Shown piece by piece: positions 11,638 to 21,492 of a DNA stretch of 64,000 nucleotides (the first letter of the stretch is position 1; each line of letters starts with the position of its first letter). The notes beneath the pieces are model-generated. The model was not told where the DNA came from. It was given only the letters and a program-made list of their open reading frames with translations, and made no database searches. The translations under genes and the position numbers were made by a program. This DNA is from Alphaproteobacteria bacterium (GTDB taxonomy: Bacteria; Pseudomonadota; Alphaproteobacteria; Rhodobacterales; Rhodobacteraceae). The DNA lies in NCBI GenBank assembly GCA_030427405.1, contig JAUHXK010000012.1:1-64000 (forward strand), read 5' to 3'.

Positions 11638-13338
11638 TCAGGCCGGGATGGTCTGTTCCTGTATGCCCAACAACCCGTCAAGATCCACCGCATGGGGCAG
11701 GGCCAAGGCCGAAACCGCGGCTGCAACCCCGCGCAGGTTGAACGGACGCAGGTCCAATTGCGCACAATCCACGCCCGCCGCCTGCAATACGGCCTGGGAA
11801 ACCAGTAGTTCCGCTTTCAGTGCCTTTGTCTCGGCCTCCAACCTGCTGGCCACATTGACGGCATCTCCGATGATCGTGCGGGCGGCATGACCTGCTGCGC
11901 CGATCTCGCCCAGCACAAGGTCTCCCAGGTGCAACCCCATGCCGATACGGATTTCGGGGCTGTTTTCAGCCTTCAGCTGTTGGTTGAAACGCTGCAGGGC
12001 GCGGCTGACCTCGGCCGCGGCCTTCAACCCGGCCCTGGCGGAACTGGCGGCGTCGGGCATTTCGAAAACGGCCAGCAACCCATCGCCCATGTATTTGTCC
12101 ACGACACCCCCGTCGGCCGTAATCGACGGTACGATCGCATCAAAAAACCTGTTCAGCAGAAAGACGATGTCATAGGGTAATTGCCCGGTCGTGCGCGCGG
12201 TAAAACCACGCATATCCAGAAACAGAACCGCCAACTGGCGTTCCTGACCCTGGCTTGCATGGGCCCGGTTGCGGCCGCCTTCGGGGCGGAACACGCGAAA
12301 CACGGTCAATGGGTCGCTGGGACGGATCTGACAGGCCAATCGGGTGCCGTTGGGCGCGCCCACGGCCGAAAGACTGCGGGCCTCTACCGCGCTTGGCTGC
12401 GGCAGGCGGTCGGCACCATCCTCGACAATTACCCGGCAGGTAGTACAGCGCCCTTTGCCGCCGCATAGGGCTGTATGGGGCACACCATTGGCCTGAGACA
12501 TCTCAAGCAGGGTCATGCCCTTTTCAGATGTCACCTCTGGCCCGTCCACATAGCGCACGCGCACCGAGTGGCGACGGCGCCAGATCTTGGCCCCGACATA
12601 GTACAGGGCCGTCGCCGCCAGCGCCGCCCAAAACGCTACCATTGCGTTGTTGGTGACGCTGAACATGGTTTGGAACGCATCCGAGGACGGCCAGTTGTAA
12701 TGTTCGATATATTGCGCGCGCAGGTCTTCGTCGGCGAAGTCTGACCATATGCGGCGTCCTTCGGTCAGCAAGCCAGTGAGGGCAAAACTGGGCACAAAGA
12801 CGGCGATACCGATCAGATAGGGAACACAACGCCGCCACCAGCGCGTCAAACGAAGCCACATATGCAGCCCGATGCAACCGTGAATCCAGACCAGCAACAG
12901 CAGAAGGCTTTGCATCCAGATCGTCGAATCCGGCCACATCAGGATAATGATGTAACCCATCTCGTCATTGACGTTGAAAATTTCATGGGCAAAGCGCGTT
13001 TGAACGATATGCGAGATCAGTTTCAGCGGGATCAGCAGCCCAAGAGTCACCTGAAGCGCGACGCTGAATGGCATGCGCAGCGTGCGGCGTCGGGCGACCG
13101 AAACCAGCGCCAGCCCCGCATGGGTCAACAGCGCCAGATACAAAAGCGTGCTGCCCAACAGATGTCGTGTGACGGCGTGGCGGCCATCCTGCATGCCGTG
13201 CAGGTAGTCCGTGTGAAACAGGCCGAGGCCGATATTAACAAAGTGAAAGAACGCGAAGGTGAACAGAACAAGACCGCTGGCGATCCTGAGCCGGGTTGAC
13301 CAACTGCCCTGCCACAGAGCGCTTGCCACTGATGTCAC
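11638..13338 (-). CDS. Membrane-anchored [2Fe-2S] ferredoxin-class III adenylate/guanylate cyclase fusion
   Basis: Multi-TM His-containing N-terminus, ferredoxin motif CGGKGRCTTC...C, cyclase AVLFLDMRGFTARTT...VDKYMGDGLLAVFEMP. Confidence 0.9.
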   Translation of the reverse strand: MTSVASALWQGSWSTRLRIASGLVLFTFAFFHFVNIGLGLFHTDYLHGMQDGRHAVTRHLLGSTLLYLALLTHAGLALVSVARRRTLRMPFSVALQVTLGLLIPLKLISHIVQTRFAHEIFNVNDEMGYIIILMWPDSTIWMQSLLLLLVWIHGCIGLHMWLRLTRWWRRCVPYLIGIAVFVPSFALTGLLTEGRRIWSDFADEDLRAQYIEHYNWPSSDAFQTMFSVTNNAMVAFWAALAATALYYVGAKIWRRRHSVRVRYVDGPEVTSEKGMTLLEMSQANGVPHTALCGGKGRCTTCRVIVEDGADRLPQPSAVEARSLSAVGAPNGTRLACQIRPSDPLTVFRVFRPEGGRNRAHASQGQERQLAVLFLDMRGFTARTTGQLPYDIVFLLNRFFDAIVPSITADGGVVDKYMGDGLLAVFEMPDAASSARAGLKAAAEVSRALQRFNQQLKAENSPEIRIGMGLHLGDLVLGEIGAAGHAARTIIGDAVNVASRLEAETKALKAELLVSQAVLQAAGVDCAQLDLRPFNLRGVAAAVSALALPHAVDLDGLLGIQEQTIPA

Positions 13339-13459
13339 CTGTTTTTCGCCGCGTCCCGGACAAGTCTGCTTTGACCGCCGTCGCTGGTCAAGTCGCCCCG
13401 CGCGCAGGTTGGGCGATCAAGGGGCGGGTAGGGCGCGGTGCGCCCAACCCGCGGCAGGA

Positions 13460-14401
13460 TCACTCCTGCTCGGCAAGAAACCGTTCGGCGTCCAACGCGG
13501 CCATGCAGCCCATACCGGCCGAGGTCACGGCCTGACGATAAACGTGATCGGTCAGGTCCCCTGCCGCAAATACGCCGGGAACCGATGTCTCGGTCGACCC
13601 CGGCTTGGTCACGACATACCCGCCCATATGGGTTTCAAGCGTATCCTTGACCAACTCGTTTGCCGGTGCGTGGCCGATCGCGACAAAAACGCCCTTGCAC
13701 GGGATTTCGGTGATCTCGCCTGTCTTGACGTTCTTTGCGCGAACCGCCTCGACGCCCAGCGGCGTATCGGTCCCGATCACCTCGTCCAGCTCGTGGAACC
13801 ACAACGGGGTGATCTTGTCGTTCTTGAACAGGCGGTCTTGCAGGATTTTCTCGGCGCGCAGCTCGTCGCGGCGGTGAATCAAGGTAACCTTGCTGGCGAA
13901 ATTGGTCAGGAACAACGCTTCTTCCACGGCAGTGTTGCCGCCGCCGATGACCACGATTTCCTGGCCGCGGTAGAAAAAACCGTCGCATGTGGCGCAGGCC
14001 GAAACGCCAAAGCCCTTGAATTTGTCTTCGGACGGCAGACCCAGCCATTTTGCGCGCGCACCGGTTGCCAGAATGACCGCATCGGCCGTGTAGACCGTGC
14101 CGCTGTCGCCGGTCGCGGTGAACGGACGCTTGTCGAGATCAAGGTTGCTGATGATATCGCCGATGACTTCACATCCCATGGCGGTGGCATGTTCCTGCAT
14201 CTTGACCATCAGGTCGGGTCCCTGAACCTCGGTGAAGCCGGGGTAGTTTTCGACCTCGGTGGTTGTGGTCAGCTGGCCGCCGGGCTCGATGCCCTGAACC
14301 AGGATCGGCTCCAGCATCGCGCGGCTGGCATATACGCCCGCGGTATAGCCCGCAGGCCCCGAGCCGATGATCAGAACCTTGGTGTGTCGTGTTTCGGCCA
14401 T
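13460..14401 (-). CDS. trxB: Thioredoxin-disulfide reductase
   Basis: IGSGPAGYTAGVYASRA, CATCDGFFYRG, AAGDLTDHVYRQAVTSAGMGCMAALDAERFL. Confidence 0.97.
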   Translation of the reverse strand: MAETRHTKVLIIGSGPAGYTAGVYASRAMLEPILVQGIEPGGQLTTTTEVENYPGFTEVQGPDLMVKMQEHATAMGCEVIGDIISNLDLDKRPFTATGDSGTVYTADAVILATGARAKWLGLPSEDKFKGFGVSACATCDGFFYRGQEIVVIGGGNTAVEEALFLTNFASKVTLIHRRDELRAEKILQDRLFKNDKITPLWFHELDEVIGTDTPLGVEAVRAKNVKTGEITEIPCKGVFVAIGHAPANELVKDTLETHMGGYVVTKPGSTETSVPGVFAAGDLTDHVYRQAVTSAGMGCMAALDAERFLAEQE

Positions 14402-14550
14402 GGAACCCCCAGTCGATCTGCCTTGGCGACGAATTGTGCGCCGGGCACCGATATAGCGACGGGTCCGCCGGGCTTAAAGCCCCAGAAATCACCTGATTGC
14501 CAAAGCCGGTCAGGCCCGGTCAGGCCAAAATATGTATCGCGGATAAAGAT

Positions 14551-14601
14551 TATTGCGCGATTGCGAAATAATATTGCGCATTGGCGGGGTGCTGATATAA
14601 G
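14551..14601 (+). promoter_or_regulatory. Candidate Lrp-family promoter/operator
   Basis: TATTGCGC at 14551 and 14572 (21-bp phase), third ATTGCGA at 14560; TTGCGC-N16-TATAAG promoter-like. Confidence 0.5.
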
Positions 14602-14624
14602 AACCGAAAACTCAGGAGCGTTAA

Positions 14625-15125
14625 ATGGTCACGACACGGCTGGATGAAATCGACAGAAAGATTCTTGCTGAACTGCAGGCTGACGGCCGAATGACCAATG
14701 TCGAACTTGCAAAACGCGTGGGGATCTCGGCCCCGCCCTGTTTGCGCCGGGTTCGCACCCTGGAAGAATCGGGGTTTATCCGCGGCTATCACGCAGAGGT
14801 CAACGCGCGTGAGCTTGGGTTCGAGGTTCAGGTATTCGCGATGGTCGGGCTGGAAAGCCAGGCGGAATCAGAATTAAGTGCGTTTGAAGAACGCTGCCGC
14901 GACTGGCCGCTGGTTCGCGAATGTCACATGCTCAACGGCGAGGTCGATTTCATTCTGAAATGCGTCGCCCCGGACCTGAGCAGTTTTCAGCAGTTTTTGA
15001 CAGGCGACTTGCTGACCACGCCGAACGTGGCCAGCGTCAAGACATCGCTTGTCATCCGCGGCGCAAAAGACGAGCCCGGCGTGCCGTTCGATGTATTGGA
15101 AGAACGGATGAACCGGACGGCGTAA
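14625..15125 (+). CDS. Lrp/AsnC family transcriptional regulator
   Basis: LDEIDRKILAELQADGRMTNVELAKRVGISAPPCLRRVRTLEESGFI. Confidence 0.95.
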   Translation: MVTTRLDEIDRKILAELQADGRMTNVELAKRVGISAPPCLRRVRTLEESGFIRGYHAEVNARELGFEVQVFAMVGLESQAESELSAFEERCRDWPLVRECHMLNGEVDFILKCVAPDLSSFQQFLTGDLLTTPNVASVKTSLVIRGAKDEPGVPFDVLEERMNRTA

Positions 15126-15244
15126 AGCCTGCGCGTCTGTGCGATGCGCTACAGGTTGGTAAAAACGCGGCGATGGTCAGTGAAATGACCCAACTCAACA
15201 AAATCTGCATGATGCCCCCCAAAATGCAGTACTCGATACAAAGT

Positions 15245-16027
15245 TCACGCAGTGATCGCGTCTATCTCTCCGTCACCGGCGCGCGGCATTAGCAGCGGAC
15301 CAAAATCGTGCAGCGATTCGATATGCGCAAACAGGTTCAGATAGATTGATCGTAGCGAATGGCTGATCATTCGAACAGCGTTAACGCCCGGATGATAAGA
15401 TTCAAACTGCAGACCATCAACCCGAATCACGGAATGCCGGGCCAGGCAGATGTGAAACAGCTCGACCGGCGTAGGCGGCAGGGTTTCGATCACGCTCATG
15501 CCGTCCTGGAACTCGGAAACGGGTGTCAGCATGTCCCCCCCACCGCTGAGGTGGCGCATATGGGCCGGGGTGCCCAAAAGACGGGCTGCCGGGCCGACGA
15601 TGACACCGGACATGGGTTTTTGCATCCCAAACGTGTCCGCCATGATGCGGGTCAGTGGGCGGGTGCGCCCACGCGAATCCACGCGCCCCGGAATCAGCGT
15701 GACGGATCCTTTCCACAAGACCGGTTCGGGTGTTCCGTCCTGCGTCAGAACGGCGTCACCGGGCAACAGGTCCTCGATCGCCATGGGACCGTTTGCAGTC
15801 TCGACAAGCGATCCGCGGGTAAAGGCGCAGAATGCGCCTTCGAAAACGGGCAGGGCAGGGGCGATGTGCCGTACCTGCGAAATATCCCCGTTTTTCAGCA
15901 GCGAGCAGACCTCGTACCGGCGCAGCTGCGCCTTTTGTTGTGTCCCCGTCCTGGGCGCGTCGCGCAACAGTGGCGAAGTTTCCACCGCATTTCTGGCTGC
16001 TCGGGCCAGAGAGTTTGGAATGGTCAT
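15245..16027 (-). CDS. Hint-domain (hedgehog/intein-like) protein
   Basis: FCAFTRGSLVETANGPMAIEDLLPGDAVLTQDGTPEPVLWKG. Confidence 0.8.
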   Translation of the reverse strand: MTIPNSLARAARNAVETSPLLRDAPRTGTQQKAQLRRYEVCSLLKNGDISQVRHIAPALPVFEGAFCAFTRGSLVETANGPMAIEDLLPGDAVLTQDGTPEPVLWKGSVTLIPGRVDSRGRTRPLTRIMADTFGMQKPMSGVIVGPAARLLGTPAHMRHLSGGGDMLTPVSEFQDGMSVIETLPPTPVELFHICLARHSVIRVDGLQFESYHPGVNAVRMISHSLRSIYLNLFAHIESLHDFGPLLMPRAGDGEIDAITA

Positions 16028-16361
16028 TTTTGTTCAGTCCCCTTTAAATTCCGAACAGGCGAGGCAACCCCCGTGCCATTTCGCCAGACGGTTTCTTGTT
16101 CTTTGTCTTGAAAACATGGATCACCCATGGGCACCCCGCGATACTGGCGCGGTGCAGCGATTGAATTTCGCATTCCATTGGTCAACACATTGACCCCCCA
16201 GACAAACTCGTACGGCACAGACCAAAATTGCCTGCGCAAACACGCTCCGAAAACAACGCGCTGATTTTATCAGCGACGTAGTACGCACCAGACCGGAGCA
16301 ACGCCCGGTACGTCCTATGCCCGTCGGGACCGGCAGCTTGGTCCCTTTGGGGTGGTTCGGT

Positions 16362-16490
16362 TCAGCGCTGGCCTGCCAGGCGGCGGGCAACTCTGACCGA
16401 GTGACTTGAAACCCGCTTCCAGGGCATTTCCAGTTCCTGGTCCCGGACAGCCGTGACAACGGCTTTCAAAAAGCGCGATTTCGTTTTCAT
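16362..16490 (-). CDS. Small basic protein, 42 aa (not separately listed in ORF track)
   Basis: MKTKSRFLKAVVTAVRDQELEMPWKRVSSHSVRVARRLAGQR; internal start of the 16362..16712 ORF. Confidence 0.6.
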   Translation of the reverse strand: MKTKSRFLKAVVTAVRDQELEMPWKRVSSHSVRVARRLAGQR

Positions 16491-16760
16491 TTTCTGATCC
16501 TGCTCTGCTGGGGTCTGAAGCCCCGTATCCTGATAAGCCTGAATTTGACGCCGATTTGCGGCGGGGATGTGACCTATCCGGGATGAATTGAGGACAAAAA
16601 TGAAGTTTGGCAGCACCTCTTGGTTAACGGTGCCAGAATTCAAACGTCTGAATGTCAGATAACCATCTGAGTACTGGCACAAATTCGATACGATTCTGAT
16701 ACCGGTAAACACAACAATTGTGGCGCAAGCGGGGCGTTCCCGCCTTAATTCCGCCGGGTT

Positions 16761-17519
16761 TTAAAGCCGGATCGCCGAAATCAGACGGCCGTAATCCGCT
16801 TCGTTGGCGTGGGTTGCGCGCCGGTACGAATAGAACCTGGCAGGATCGGAATAGGTGCAGTGCCTGATCCATTCCGCATGTTTCACACCTGCTTGGCGCA
16901 GGCGGTGCAGCCCAAAGGACGGAAGGTCGAATTGCAGGCGGTCGTCCTGACCATTTGCAAAGAAACGTGTGTTATCGGAAGAATCCGCAAGGAACTGGTC
17001 CATGAATTCCGGCCCGACTTCGTATGCCTGCTGCGAGATCGTCGGACCGATGACCGCAACAGTATTGTCCCGCTGTGCGCCAAGGGCCTCCATCGCGTCC
17101 AGCGTCGCTTCGAGAACGCCGTCCAGCGCCCCGCGCCAACCAGCATGTGCGGCGCCGATCACATTCGCGTCAGGATCGGCAAACAGCACCGGCTGGCAAT
17201 CCGCGGTCAGAATCGTCAGCGCCAGGTTCGGGGTCGCGGTTACAACCGCGTCTGCCTTGGGTTTGTCGCCATTGATCGGCCCGTCGACCGTCAGAACGGT
17301 TGGGGAATGGATCTGGTTTACCCCGATCAGCGCTTCGGGCGTTACATCCATGGCCTGGGCAACCCGCCGTCGGTTCAGGGCCACGGCCTCGGACAAGTCG
17401 GTTGAGCCGTGTCCGCAGTTCAGCCCGGAAAAAATGCCTGATGACGCGCCCCCGCGCCGGCAAAAGAACCCGTGCCGAACAGGGGACAGCATGTCTGAAG
17501 TCAGTATTTCCAGTGTCAT
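16761..17519 (-). CDS. pgeF: Purine nucleoside phosphorylase PgeF/YfiH (multicopper polyphenol oxidase-like) family
   Basis: HGFFCRRGGASSGIFSGLNCGHGS, LTADCQPVLFAD, AHAGWRGALDGVLEATL. Confidence 0.93.
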   Translation of the reverse strand: MTLEILTSDMLSPVRHGFFCRRGGASSGIFSGLNCGHGSTDLSEAVALNRRRVAQAMDVTPEALIGVNQIHSPTVLTVDGPINGDKPKADAVVTATPNLALTILTADCQPVLFADPDANVIGAAHAGWRGALDGVLEATLDAMEALGAQRDNTVAVIGPTISQQAYEVGPEFMDQFLADSSDNTRFFANGQDDRLQFDLPSFGLHRLRQAGVKHAEWIRHCTYSDPARFYSYRRATHANEADYGRLISAIRL

Positions 17520-18583
17520 GGTTCCAGTCCCGGTGGCGGCGCTGCATATGCCGGGTACAGCCCCAGCACTTTGAACAGGTTTCCCATTTCCTTGGGATGC
17601 GTCAACCGGCGATGTGCGGCAATCAGCGACTCTTGCTCCTGTTCGCCCAGCGAACCCGCCAGGCTGCGGGCGCGTGCCGTTATCCCAAGCCGTTCCAGAA
17701 ACACGCCCTGAGGCGTCAGGCGCGTATGCGCGCAGCCTTCAGCCCGTGCGGCATGGGCTAGGGGTTCGAAATCCACATGCGCGGTCAGGTCTGCCTGGCC
17801 CGGATTCTGCAATGGATTTGCGCGTTCATGCGCCTGCAGGGCCTGAAAGGTATCGCCCAGCGAATGCCAGTCGCCGTAATCCACAACCAGGGCCGCCCCG
17901 CCATGGGTGGCAATTCGCCCGGCGATTGTGGTGATTATCGGAATGGCCGCGGCGCACAGTTCTACCAGGTCGCCGTCCTTGGTATTCTGCACCCGCGCCC
18001 GCAGCGCGACATGCTCGGAGATAGGCCCCAAACCGAAGGCCAGCGAATCCCCTTCTACGCCGATCAGCCGTTCGCGCCATCCTGCGCCATCCCGCAGAAA
18101 CTGGCGGATTGGCAGGGCATCAAAAAACTCGTTGGCCACAAGAAAGGTCGGCATCTCTGGCAGGTCACTGACAGAGCCGACCCATCGCGGCGCATAGTCC
18201 TGCAGTGTTTGGGTTTGTACGTCGCGCAAGGCGGGCGAAGCTTCGACCAGCACAAGTTGTGCCGCATCGTGAAACCCGGGGACCGCGCGCGAGGCCCGCA
18301 GCAGGTCCGCCATCAGGGTGCCACGTCCCGGCCCAAGTTCGACCAGCGCGAAAGGCTCGGGTTTCCCCTGATCCATCCAGGATTGCGCCAGGCTCAGGCC
18401 GATCAGTTCTCCGAACATCTGGCTGATTTCCGGGGCGGTCGTGAAATCGCCGCGCGCGCCCAACGGATCGCGCGTCGTGTAATAGCCCAAATGCGGATGA
18501 AGCAGGCATTCGCTCATATAGTCCGAGATGCGCATAGGCCCATCCTGCCGGATGCGCGCGATCAACTGGTCAAGCAGGCTCAT
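17516..18583 (-). CDS. SAM-dependent methyltransferase, NDUFAF7/MidA family
   Basis: [52 protein letters not shown]. Confidence 0.93.
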   Translation of the reverse strand: MSLLDQLIARIRQDGPMRISDYMSECLLHPHLGYYTTRDPLGARGDFTTAPEISQMFGELIGLSLAQSWMDQGKPEPFALVELGPGRGTLMADLLRASRAVPGFHDAAQLVLVEASPALRDVQTQTLQDYAPRWVGSVSDLPEMPTFLVANEFFDALPIRQFLRDGAGWRERLIGVEGDSLAFGLGPISEHVALRARVQNTKDGDLVELCAAAIPIITTIAGRIATHGGAALVVDYGDWHSLGDTFQALQAHERANPLQNPGQADLTAHVDFEPLAHAARAEGCAHTRLTPQGVFLERLGITARARSLAGSLGEQEQESLIAAHRRLTHPKEMGNLFKVLGLYPAYAAPPPGLEP

Positions 18584-19467
18584 GTGACCGGGCGCGCGCG
18601 CAGCGCGAAATACAGCCCCAGCGCGATCATTGGCAAAGACAGGAACTGCCCCATGGTCAGGCCATATCCGCCGACATGCCAAGCCAGGCCCAAGGGGTTG
18701 CCTGGCGATACGAATTGTAGATCGGGCTGGCGGAAGAACTCGACGATGAATCGCGACATGCCGTAGCCTGCCAAAAAGACGCCAAGGGTCAGGCCGGGCA
18801 AACGAAATGCCCCGCGCCGATAGACCAGCCACAAAAGAACGGCACCCAGCAAAAGCCCCTCTAGCGCCGCTTCGTACAATTGCGACGGGTGCCGCGCGCA
18901 TATATCCGCCACGACACCGGGACAATTCTGCGCTGCGGGTCCGGGAAAGATAACGGCCCAGGGCAGATCACTTTGCCGGCCCCACAATTCCGCATTGACG
19001 AAATTCGCCATCCGGCCAAGGAACAATCCCGGCGGCACGGTATGGGCGATCAGGTCCGCAAGGGACAGGGCCGGAATGGAATGGCGCCGCGCATAAAAGG
19101 CGGCGGCAATCACCACGCCCAGCAACCCCCCGTGAAAGGCCATGCCGCCCTGCCAGACCTTCAGTATATCCAGCGGGTGCTGCAGGTAATGAGACGGCTG
19201 ATAGAAAAGCACGAACCCAAGCCGCCCCCCCAGGATGACGCCGAGGATGATCCAGGTCACCAGATCCTCGACCTGCTCGGGGCGCATCGGTGGCGCCTTG
19301 TCCGGCCACAGGGCAGGCCTGCGCAGGCCCATGACGGCAAGCCGCCATGCGATGACAATGCCCGCGATATAGGCCAGCGCATACCACCGAAGCGCAAGTT
19401 CGATCCCGAACAATGAGATCGAGAACAGCTCGGGCGACAAATCGGGGAAGTTCAAAACAGCCTGCAT
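18580..19467 (-). CDS. lgt: Prolipoprotein diacylglyceryl transferase
   Basis: [37 protein letters not shown]. Confidence 0.97.
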   Translation of the reverse strand: MQAVLNFPDLSPELFSISLFGIELALRWYALAYIAGIVIAWRLAVMGLRRPALWPDKAPPMRPEQVEDLVTWIILGVILGGRLGFVLFYQPSHYLQHPLDILKVWQGGMAFHGGLLGVVIAAAFYARRHSIPALSLADLIAHTVPPGLFLGRMANFVNAELWGRQSDLPWAVIFPGPAAQNCPGVVADICARHPSQLYEAALEGLLLGAVLLWLVYRRGAFRLPGLTLGVFLAGYGMSRFIVEFFRQPDLQFVSPGNPLGLAWHVGGYGLTMGQFLSLPMIALGLYFALRARPVT

Positions 19468-19564
19468 GTGCGTCTCATTGCCCGGGGTGTGCGGGGCAAG
19501 TCAACCTTGAGCCCGGCGCTTTCATTGCCCATATAGGATAGAACCGCGACACCGGAGTGAAAAC

Positions 19565-19813
19565 ATGCAAACCCGCAACAAGATCCTGGACGACGTTTCC
19601 CAATTGATGACTAACGCCATGGGCGTCGCGCAGGGCGCCCGGGAAGAGGCAGAAACCGCCATGAAGTCGATGATCGACCGGTGGTTGGCCGACCGTGACT
19701 TTGTAACCCGCGAAGAATTCGACGCTGTACGGGCCATGGCGCAGAAGGCACGCGAAGAAAATGCTGCGTTGGAACAGCGTATTGCCGCGCTCGAGGCCAA
19801 GCTGGACGGGTAA
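19565..19813 (+). CDS. BMFP-domain / UbiK-like accessory factor
   Basis: MQTRNKILDDVSQLMTNAMGVAQGAREEAETAMKSMIDRWLADRDFVTREEFD. Confidence 0.85.
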   Translation: MQTRNKILDDVSQLMTNAMGVAQGAREEAETAMKSMIDRWLADRDFVTREEFDAVRAMAQKAREENAALEQRIAALEAKLDG

Positions 19814-20084
19814 CGCATTGGCGTAGGCCCAGACCAAAAATAGTTTCAGGGAAAACGCGATCCGCCGCGCAATCCAATCGGGTTGTGCGGTGCGGTGTAT
19901 TTTGGCGTATCCCGAAGATTAATCAAGCCAAAGCTGTATCTGTTGCCAATATTTTGGTCTTCGTTGCGGGCTGTCCACAACTTATTGCAGTTATCCCCAA
20001 AAATGGGGGTTGCCAGATATTCGACCACATCGCACCATATCTAGTACGAGCTCTCGGGGGAAGCCCGGCTTGTAGAGCAGGCAA

Positions 20085-20119
20085 CTAGCGCTGGGGCGCT
20101 GCCAGCCCCAAATTGCTAG
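20085..20119 (+). other. Nested inverted repeat in the leader of the YbjN-domain gene
   Basis: CTAGC...GCTAG enclosing GGGGC-gctgcca-GCCCC. Confidence 0.5.
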
Positions 20120-20137
20120 AGATTAGTGAGGTGGCAA

Positions 20138-20638
20138 ATGGCCCTTTCCGAACAGTATCTCCAAGAAGACCTACATCCGATCGACATTGTCGAGCACCTG
20201 GCCGAACATCATGATTGGGATTTCGACCGGATCGGTGATGATCAAATTGCAATGGCTGTCGAGGGGCAGTGGCGCACCTATTCGATCACCCTGGCCTGGT
20301 CGAACTATGACGAAACGCTTCGGATGGTCTGCTCGTTTGAAATGGAACCGCCGCAGGACCGCGTATCGGATCTTTATGAACTGCTGAACAAGATGAACGA
20401 TCAGTGCTGGGCCGGTGCCTTTACGTATTGGGCAAACCAAAAGCTGATGGTTTATCGCTATGGTCTGGTTCTGGCTGGCGGCCAGATGGCCAGCCCCGAG
20501 CAGATCGACACGATGATCAGCGCCGCCGTCCTGAGCGCCGAGCGGTATTACCCGGCGATCCAGTTGGTGACCTGGGGCAATCGCAGCCCGGAAGACGCAA
20601 TGCAAGTCGCCATTGCAGAGGCTTACGGCCGCGCGTAA
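20138..20638 (+). CDS. YbjN domain-containing protein
   Basis: LHPIDIVEHLAEHHDWDFDRIGDDQIAMAVEGQWRTYSITLAW. Confidence 0.88.
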   Translation: MALSEQYLQEDLHPIDIVEHLAEHHDWDFDRIGDDQIAMAVEGQWRTYSITLAWSNYDETLRMVCSFEMEPPQDRVSDLYELLNKMNDQCWAGAFTYWANQKLMVYRYGLVLAGGQMASPEQIDTMISAAVLSAERYYPAIQLVTWGNRSPEDAMQVAIAEAYGRA

Positions 20639-20676
20639 AGCTTTGCCCCGAACCGATCAAAGCGGAAGGGGCCACC

Positions 20677-21492
20677 ATGGACATGTCACGCGTTGCCGAG
20701 CAGGGGCTGGTGCTTCTGGGATGCGGCAAGATGGGGTCCGCGATGTTGGCGGGATGGCTGGATCATGGCCTGCCCGCCGCATCTGTCTGGGTGATCGACC
20801 CCTATCCGTCAGACTGGCTTAAGGCGCAGGGCGTCAACATCAACACCCCGCTTCCCCAAGCGCCTGCGGTGGTGCTTGTCGCCGTCAAGCCGCAGATGAT
20901 GGGCGATGCCCTGCCTGCAATTCAGGCGCTGGGCGGTGGCGGCAGCCTGTTCATCTCGGTCGCTGCGGGCACGTCGCTGGCGACGTTTGAGCAGGTTCTG
21001 GGCGCGGACACCCCGGTCGTGCGGGCAATGCCGAATACACCCGCAGCGATCCGGCAGGGCATTACTGCGGTCATCGGCAACTCGAAAGTCGCAGCCGCAG
21101 ATCTGGCCCTTGCCGAAGACCTGCTGTCCGCCATTGGCGAAACGGTTCGTCTTGATGACGAGGCGCAAATGGACGCGGTCACCGGTCTCAGCGGCTCGGG
21201 GCCCGCTTATGTTTTTCACCTGATTGAAACTATGGCCGCCGCAGGGCAGGCGCATGGGTTGCCGCATGACCTGGCAATGAAACTGGCGAAATCTACTGTG
21301 GCCGGGGCCGGCGCACTGGCCATGGCCGCGGATGAGGATCCTTCTCAGCTGCGGGTCAACGTGACATCGCCCAATGGCACGACCCAAGCCGCGCTTGAGG
21401 TTCTGATGCATGAACAACAGGGGTTTCCCGCGCTGCTGCACCGCGCGGTGAAAGCCGCGACAGAACGATCCAGGGAGCTGGCTGATGAGTGA
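20677..21492 (+). CDS. proC: Pyrroline-5-carboxylate reductase
   Basis: LLGCGKMGSAMLAGWLDHGLP, VRAMPNTPAAI, VTGLSGSGPAYVF. Confidence 0.97.
   Translation: MDMSRVAEQGLVLLGCGKMGSAMLAGWLDHGLPAASVWVIDPYPSDWLKAQGVNINTPLPQAPAVVLVAVKPQMMGDALPAIQALGGGGSLFISVAAGTSLATFEQVLGADTPVVRAMPNTPAAIRQGITAVIGNSKVAAADLALAEDLLSAIGETVRLDDEAQMDAVTGLSGSGPAYVFHLIETMAAAGQAHGLPHDLAMKLAKSTVAGAGALAMAADEDPSQLRVNVTSPNGTTQAALEVLMHEQQGFPALLHRAVKAATERSRELADE

Noticed and set aside
13259-14647. 462-aa plus-strand ORF
   Set aside because: Antisense to trxB; no recognisable domain and runs into the lrp region.
15149-15210. Short minus-strand hydrophobic reading (MQILLSWVISLTIAAFLPTC...) after a G-rich SD-like run
   Set aside because: Frame continues into antisense of the Lrp gene without an early stop, so it is not supported as a discrete microprotein.
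19960-20010. Possible replication origin from DnaA-box-like 9-mers
   Set aside because: Only two imperfect boxes and no oriC-associated genes (dnaA, parAB, hemE) nearby; kept only as part of a leader observation.
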